Shown here in pieces: positions 55,401-61,718 of a DNA stretch of 61,718 nt. Position numbers and translations under genes: made by a program. Positions within the stretch are counted from its first letter, which is position 1, and every line of letters begins with the position of its first letter. Location: positions 663,548-725,265 of the forward strand of contig NW_019091506.1 of the NCBI RefSeq assembly GCF_001949145.1, in the 5' to 3' direction. The notes under the pieces were generated by a model, which had not been told where the DNA came from, did no database searches, and saw only the letters and a program-made list of their open reading frames with translations. Origin of the DNA: Acanthaster planci (Eukaryota; Echinodermata; Asteroidea; Valvatida; Acanthasteridae).

Positions 55401-55910
55401 TGTGCAATCAGACAACACTGTGTATCAGACTCTTTTCAAATTTAACTCGCAAGTGGCTTATTATACTCGGGTCTAAATAACTTATTAACTTCGGAACTCA
55501 CATTTTGAAGAACATAGTACAGAAATAAGTCGTACTGTGCCAAGCACAGTAATGTGGCCGACACATAAAGACATCATTAAGTAATTCAACTGACAAGTGA
55601 ATAGGCAGTTCCACCTAGCTCGTGCCTACATTATATTAAAAAAAGGGAAGAATGTTTCATAGCACCATTCCTCTCTTCTGGGCGTTATCAATTTCAACAA
55701 GTTGACGACAAATACAGTGAACACATGCCATTGGATTTTAAGCGGTGTGGGACAACGTCTGACGGAAATGTGTACATTAACTTACGGCTGGTTATAAGAC
55801 TATGCCGAGAAATGACGTGTAAAGCGGCGGCGAAAACAGCGGATTTCGTCGCAGGTAACTCATTTGAGCAATTAAAGAGTAGGAAAATGTTCAAACTGAT
55901 ATTGACCTAC

Positions 55911-56049
55911 GTTTGTTGCTTTGTCGTTGATAATTGCCAGGCCAGCTCCAATTTGTTGGCACACACGCTGACTGTCTGCCCAGGACAAGAACAAAGTTTG
56001 AATGGGGTGGCAGTTGTCATTGAATTCTTTCCGATTGGGTGGGCAGGTC
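55911..56049 (-). CDS. C-type lectin domain exon (partial gene or relic)
   Basis: Between a CTGCCAG acceptor and donor GTAGGT the frame reads TCPPNRKEFNDNCHPIQ, LSWADSQRVCQQIGAGLAII and NDKATN. This is the first half of a C-type lectin-like domain: the opening CP.....NC, the 'W..A...C...GA.LA.I' helix and the Asn-Asp. The second half, with the WxGL/EPN-WND carbohydrate and calcium motifs, was not found nearby. Neither was a signal-peptide exon. It could be part of a gene with distant exons or an isolated relic. The frame has no stop or frameshift. Confidence 0.65.
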
Positions 56050-59000
56050 CTGGCAGAAACTAAATGCAAACGAGATCAACAAAAAGGCCGATATAAATAT
56101 GATGCCACGACCAACGCGCATTCAACCTGAGCGCTGCCATTTGTCACGAGAATAGGGTTAAAAATTTTGTAAGCGAAAAAAATCGTTGAGACGATCACCT
56201 CACTGAATGCGGCGCTTACTGTACGTGTTTGTGCAAACAAAGGATGCTATCAAAAAGTCTGAGCTTTCTAACAGTTTGTCATTGAACGCGAGTCGACCAT
56301 GCAGTCTGGAGACACAAGGACATTGGACTTTAACTGCTCGACAAAAGATTCACATATGTCATGCCAGAGGCTGGTTGGCAAAGAGGGTTTTAGCTATACA
56401 CGTGTTTGCAACGTTGGGAGAAGGTTTTGGGGAGAGGGTTTTGGGAATGGAAAACAGCAACCGACCCACCTCTTACAATCTCCCACCTGCTGTCGACTAC
56501 ATAGAATGCTGCACGGTCCAGAAGATGTTTCATGGGTGTGCTGCGTGTTTTCCAACTGAAAATATAGGCCTAACACATAGGCCTACATTCTCCTCAGATA
56601 CGCTATTATCAGACAAGGTCTACGCTGACAATGTTTCTCCAAAGGCTACCTTTAAACTTCTCTAAATATTCGGCGCCTGGGATGCTCCTATAGACCTTTT
56701 TCCTGTGATGTCACAACAGTAATATACCACGATGTGGAGTGATGGTAATGAATGTTCTAAACTAGTCAAACATGGAGGTTTTCACTTGCCCTTGTACGCG
56801 TTTGAAATATTCGTACCAAAACTCTAAGAAACCAACACCAGCAAATAAAAGCACAGATGTTGGAACCGTGAGTAAGGCTTTTGATTTTTTTCTTCCTCAG
56901 CATCGTGTTGAAGGAGTTCGAGGCCACATTCGTTTTTGGAAATTGCCCTCGACACCAAATGCTGCATGCACTGCTGAGAACAAACCAGTGTTATTGCAAG
57001 GAAAGCATTTTTAACCTGTGGGAACATGATAGTATGTACAATGTACTGAATAGTACATGGATCTGTGAAGCTCAGCTCAGTTTGGTTGCATATAGCCTGT
57101 TGTTCGGGTTGAGCAACAACTGCGTTTGCAGACCAAACGAAGAAGTAATTTCTTTGAGAGTGTTGACACTCTTCAAGTGGTAAATTATGACGAGAAGGTT
57201 AAGCAGTTATGAATAGTCTTACTGGGGGAAATTGAGTCTTACATCAACAGTTTGGGACAACATGCTGTATTTTCTTTTCTCCTGATTGTTATCCTCATTT
57301 CATCCTATTTCTCCTTCTAAACCATCTCTAACAGCTTTAGCCCAACCGTCTGAAGACACCTTTTCATTTGTACGTTTTTGGGAGCGTTGCATACGCAATG
57401 CGTTCATGCCTTTCACTTTCACGGACACAAAAATCGACTCCATTAAAGAGGCACACGTGCGTGTTGCGTTTGGCCATCAAAATAGCCTTGGGAGCGATTT
57501 TGACGGATACGCTTAGCGCAAGTACTGACGAGAATATGGAAAGGCGCCTTTCAGCAATAGCTCGCGCACACGCGTTTTTATGGATGGTGCATAGTCTTCG
57601 TGTGTGCGTGCATGAGTTCAGTTTTACAACCAGCCTGTCTCTCCTTTGCACTGAGAGTGCACTTCAGCTAAGGTGCTGACAGTTGGCCCAATAACTCCAT
57701 TCAAGGTAGAGTTTTACCTTGGGTTCCCCATCATGTTCATGTCCTTCCAGAATGCCTTGCTTTGTGAACGTAGTCTAGGGAACAAATTTGGAACCCTCAT
57801 CTTGAAAAGACTACAGCCAAACTGTCTTTCCTCTCTTCAGAAATCAGACGAATGACTCTATTGCAGTTGGGAAGTTCATTTCTCCAATAAAAGGGGAGGT
57901 GATCGTGTATTCCCAAGTCTGTATTAAAAGGTAGACTTTGTTAAATGTTAACGAATACAAACCATCCTACTCACCGACAGTAGCCACAGCTAGCGGTAAA
58001 ACAAGAGCGCGTTCCCTCTTCTTCAAGATGATGACCAATGTAGAACTGATTTTGAGGCTAGATATCACCCGGTCTTTATAAGCTTTTGCACACAAAAGAC
58101 AGCTGGCAAAACCAAAACAGAAAGCAATTAATCGGGGCAATTTGTATCTCCTGTGGAGCCTAATGAGATAATTGTCAACAGAATTCCAGTCATTGAATAA
58201 AAAACCAAAACTTTCTCCCTCCAGTAGCTAGCAAGGGGGATCTAGGACGAAATCTTCGTGGGAGGGAGAAACTTATTTCGTGAGAGGCAAACAGTTTGGA
58301 ATCTCGTTTGTAATCTTTTATGGCCGATTTAGGGGATCAGGCTACATTTTTGGTTTTTCTACAGGCAATGGGAAGAAAGATAAATAGAAAAGTGCCCTTC
58401 TAAGAGTCTCAGCCATCCGAAAAGCAATAGTTTATCTTGTTTATTTTTGAACCAAAGCTAAAATTTAATTTTTAACTCCCAGTAAAAAGAAAGGAAAACG
58501 CTAAACTCTCCTAAATTCTGAAAAAAAGAAAGAAGTTGTGAATGAGCTAAATATATGCCTGTTATATAGTTTAAAAATAGTTTTTTCATCCCATGAATAT
58601 TCATATATAATACCTTCTGACAAGGGCGAAGACAATGTGCTTTGAACCTTCTGAGAATTGGAGAGGAGAATTTCTTGTGTAACTACTAGAAAAACGTGAA
58701 AAATACGTTTCTAAGTGTAACATTTTGCATAGCGGTAGGTTCTACAGTCTGAGAAATATTCACTTTGGTCCAAAGCAGTGTAAAGTCAGGCAAATGGAAA
58801 CGGCCATTTTGAATTTCCCCGACTCCGTTTTTTCAGTACTGTGAAAGTACATGATGTTTGAGTACATGAGCACATAAACGGATGTGAGGAAATCAGTAAT
58901 ATCGTTAGACATCTTACAATCATAGAAGTGACTAAATCAATTGGACTTTTACCAAAACATATAGTGAAATCTCAGATAATGACTTACGAAGTATTGTAGC

Positions 59001-59461
59001 TCCGGCGGGTTCGGCCGGTGGGGGCGCCAGCTCGGACCCGCATGGAGCTGGCTGGCTGCCCGCGCTGGTATGCGATCGGCCTGCGGCTTTCCCGCCTTGC
59101 GCTTGCGCAGTCCCCGTCTAGACACCTCGTGTCTGGAGCTTGTGTGTGTGTGAGACAGCTTTTTTTTGGCTTCGTGAAAATAAACAGAGCAGTTTTGCCC
59201 GGAACGGAGATTTGAGCCTGACTGAGTGGTTCTTTTCAGCGTCAGAGTCCATAGACAGGACACACTACAGTATTTTACGGTGACACAAAAGAAAACATGA
59301 TTTCAAGACAATGACTAGTGGGCATTTTGGCTGTAGTTTTAATGGCTTATATCGACTGCTGTAAATACCTTCACGGACGCTTTAAATAATTATGCTGTTG
59401 CGTCAGATTCTGTTGAGCAGAAGCACCCCCTCATCGGTTGGAAAGGGCCACGATTGGGCTT
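56050..59461. other. Region between the lectin exon and the partial ASIC copy
   Basis: No exon recognised on either strand. Open frames at 56207-56665 and 57286-57679 have no family motif and no splice context. No ASIC exons 1-5 were found here, although the second ASIC copy would need them. Confidence 0.45.
59410..59452 (+). repeat. 'TTGAGCAGAAGCACCCCCTC' repeat, copy 3, abutting the ASIC partial copy
   Basis: Matches 9036-9080 and 28632-28676. It ends within about 10 bp of where similarity to the ASIC-like exon begins. Confidence 0.65.
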
Positions 59462-60747
59462 CCTCAACGTACGAGAGCAAGATTTCGGTGGCTTACTGGC
59501 CGGCTGCACATGCGACCCCCGAAATGCAAGCCCACAGCAATGTGACAGAGGATTTTATCAGGTACGTTTGTGCAGGAAAGAGTTTGATCGAGCTTCACAA
59601 ATTGATTGATCAGTGACGTAACGTGTGCCTGAGTGCAAACGCACATCCTTACGGTATTTCACCAATTTGGTCATCTGTAGAGGATCCTCGGTCACGTGAT
59701 TTTGACAGTAAGCGTTCAATTTACCGAGATGTGCGCGAAAAGGAGCGCACCGTGGGTCTCTCAACATTCTAACATTAACATAAAATTGCCAACAGAATAA
59801 CAGAGATTCGAAAATGTGCGAGCCTCCACGGAAAAGATATGCTTCCTGAAATGCCTTTGCCCGTCATGTTACGTCACGTGAAAAACATCCATAGGCCCAT
59901 GACTGGATTTCGAAGAAATGTTCCAAACGCACACACACCTACACGTGCTCAGCCAGATCAACACTATCGGTGCTCCCTGCTTCCGCACGGTTTATGCCCC
60001 TTGCGGTTTTGTACACAAAATCCAAATCGAGTTTTGGAGCCAAAACTAACCTCCAGCTCTTCACTTTGTACGGAGCTGCTGAAACCCGAGTGGCACCAGT
60101 TTCAATAGAGGCTGGTCCTCGACAGCCAACTACAATAGTTTTTGAACTTTTCTGGTACCACGCACTGTTCTTGGTAGAAGTTGTTTGGGGACTAAATGGA
60201 TTTATTCAATTTGGCATTTTGCATCTCATGAAGCCGAATTTTACCGTCCAAATTTTGAGAGATAATAGATTAGGGTCTAAAATGAAAACATGCAAAGTTT
60301 GGTTAAGATCGGATTAAGGAATATTGAATTATGGGACAGTACAGTTGGAAAAAATTTGTGCACGTTCTTATGGGAATGTTTCCCTAATGACCCATTTTCG
60401 GTTATAAAACTACCCCTACAAATAACAATAATGAAAGTAATAAAGCATCTAGACAACAATTTAAAAAAAATATTGATTGCTTACAGCGTATATCACAAGA
60501 AACATGATTGGTAAAAAAAAAGAAAACCAATTTGAAATCTTTCACCTGACTCATCTCCAGAACATTGTGTCTTAACTGGACCCAAAACAATGAGGATCAC
60601 TTGGTTGCGGCTTGAAACAGTGCATTCGTTCACCGAAAGTGCTTGGAGCCCGAAGCTGACGGCTTTGTGTTGTAGCCAGGCGAAGCTATAGACACGGTTA
60701 TTGTTTGCACTTCATAAGAGAAACGTGTTTACTTTTACTTTTTACAG

Positions 60748-60839
60748 AAAGAACTACATGGACGTGTATATTTATTTCGATGAAATAATGTACATGGAAA
60801 TAGAGCAGAAGATGGCGTACACATTCGACAACGTTCAAA
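60748..60839 (+). CDS. ASIC-like copy 2, exon equivalent to exon 7
   Basis: Same 92-nt length and phases as 29423-29514. 11 differences by eye, mostly at third positions. Frame open. Confidence 0.75.
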
Positions 60840-61412
60840 GTAAGTACGCCTTGTAAGTCAAGTTTTGTCCAACCTTAATTGTGTTTGCTCTTTCCAGTTT
60901 CTACAGTGGTTGGCTCTTCGTTCAAGTGCGTGGCCTTTTCGTTATCTAACTCCCGGGTTTTACGTGTATGTTCTTGTCTGCGATTAAGAAGTTTAAACTG
61001 TCGGTTGTTAGATTATTACAAACCTGGATTTACGATTTTTCCTCTACATACCAAAAGCTTGGTGGACCAGATAATAGGATTGACGGTTTGTGGTCGCAAT
61101 ATGTAACTCTGTTTTGAGAGCGAGTTGGGTTCTGAAAAGAACAATCGACTGTAGACGACGGGCACACCACGTGATCGCTCATTAGCGAAGGCGCCAGTTC
61201 TTTCTAAGGTGAATATTAAGGATTAAGAAATGCTAATTTCCTGAGGCTGGAAGAAAACCGAGATTAATAATCGAGGAAAACCCTAATCTACTGGCCAACC
61301 TAGCGGGATTTGAGTCCTTCAAGTCGCATAAATAGAGCAGGCAAGAAAAGCACTTGCCACACCAACCTTCATCCATTCGGAATAGTTGAGATATTTTGTA
61401 ACTTTTTTACAG

Positions 61413-61576
61413 GTGACGTGGGCGGGTATCTGGGACTGCTTTGTGGCATGAGTTTGATAACACTGGTGGAGTGGGCTGATTTCATCTTGAATACCCTCTA
61501 CAAGAGGTGTCGACGACTTGCAACTAGCAAAAAACCCCGCCTAAACGTGAATTTATTAGCAGAAGCATTCGCGTGA
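61413..61576 (+). CDS. ASIC-like copy 2, terminal exon: TM2 and tail
   Basis: The first 110 nt differ from the minus-strand exon at 5 positions only. The tail diverges after KRCRRLA and is 11 residues longer. Confidence 0.78.
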
Positions 61577-61718
61577 CTTCAACTCTCTTCCTGTCTCCGT
61601 AGCGGCCCTTGAAATAATTTCATTTTACACCACAGGAACGCGCCCCAAACTGAACCAAACCAAACCGAACCACGCCAAGATGCTGCATCTCATGAGGCAG
61701 TGTTTTATTTGCATAGTG

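Larger units (their letters stand above)
52218..55910. other. Region downstream of the discoidin gene
   Basis: Contains a direct repeat pair (52731-52906, 55133-55304) and AT-rich sequence. I looked on the minus strand for the second half of the C-type lectin domain encoded upstream and did not find it. Confidence 0.45.
59462..61576 (+). pseudogene. Second ASIC-like channel copy, last three exons only
   Basis: Exon pieces 59462-59561 (YESKISVAYWPAAHAT ... VTEDFIR, donor GTACGT), 60748-60839 (KNYMDVYIYFDEIMYM, EIEQKMAYTFDN, donor GTAAGT) and 61413-61576 (DVGGYLGLLCGMSLITLVEW to TGA) correspond to exons 6-8 of the minus-strand ASIC-like gene with the same phases. Exon 6 lacks its 5' third, including CHCPMAC. 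In its place is a dispersed repeat. TM1 and most of the ectodomain exons are absent upstream. The remaining frames are intact, with a longer tail (ATSKKPRLNVNLLAEAFA). It is best read as a partial inverted duplicate. A functional gene with distant 5' exons cannot be excluded. Confidence 0.75.

Noticed and set aside
57286-57679. Overlapping open frames on both strands
   Set aside because: No family motif or splice context. The frames mirror each other because the region lacks stop codons by composition.

Overview
The window is animal nuclear DNA with genes split by spliceosomal introns. The gene families present (TMEM218, an HMG-box Maelstrom, ASIC-type DEG/ENaC channels, secreted discoidin and C-type lectin exons), the short exons with canonical GT..AG sites, and the many small foldback elements suggest an invertebrate deuterostome such as a cephalochordate, hemichordate or echinoderm. 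Sequence reading alone does not decide between these. There is no prokaryotic signature and no CRISPR array. The gene models were built by reading splice sites and codon phase by hand. Unless an entry says otherwise, every adjoining exon pair is in phase.

Layout. (1) 338-1547, minus: first two coding exons of TMEM218, a ciliary membrane protein, with an RFX X-box-like motif about 300 bp upstream. (2) 1548-8600: intergenic and rich in transposons. It holds a foldback element carrying a Pol III tRNA-like promoter, a GATATC-rich tract, a GGGTCA hairpin and a 1.4-kb Tc1/mariner-type element with about 205-bp inverted repeats. (3) 8601-24167, minus: MAEL (Maelstrom), a piRNA-pathway protein, in at least 11 visible exons. 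One stretch probably lies in the 945-bp assembly gap (16995-17939), which ends in a 51-bp minisatellite. (4) 24168-28294: intergenic, with an hAT-like element and a perfect hairpin. (5) 28295-38518, minus: a complete eight-exon ASIC-like sodium channel of about 449 residues. Its introns hold a decayed tyrosine-recombinase (Crypton-like) element and several foldback elements. (6) 42446-52217, plus: a complete five-exon gene for a secreted 250-residue protein with an unfamiliar four-cysteine N-terminal module followed by a discoidin (F5/8C) domain. (7) 55911-56049, minus: one orphan C-type lectin exon. (8) 59462-61576, plus: the last three exons of a second ASIC-like gene, cut off at the 5' side where a dispersed repeat adjoins.

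How the genes relate. The genes do not form one pathway. The clearest relationship is between the two ASIC copies, which face away from each other. Their similarity rises from about 70% in the first shared exon to about 95% in the exon for the second membrane segment, including a 70-nt identical block. This points to a partial inverted duplication followed by local gene conversion. Both copies have an unusual Gly-Met-Ser selectivity filter. MAEL belongs to germline transposon silencing, in a window that itself contains many decayed transposons.
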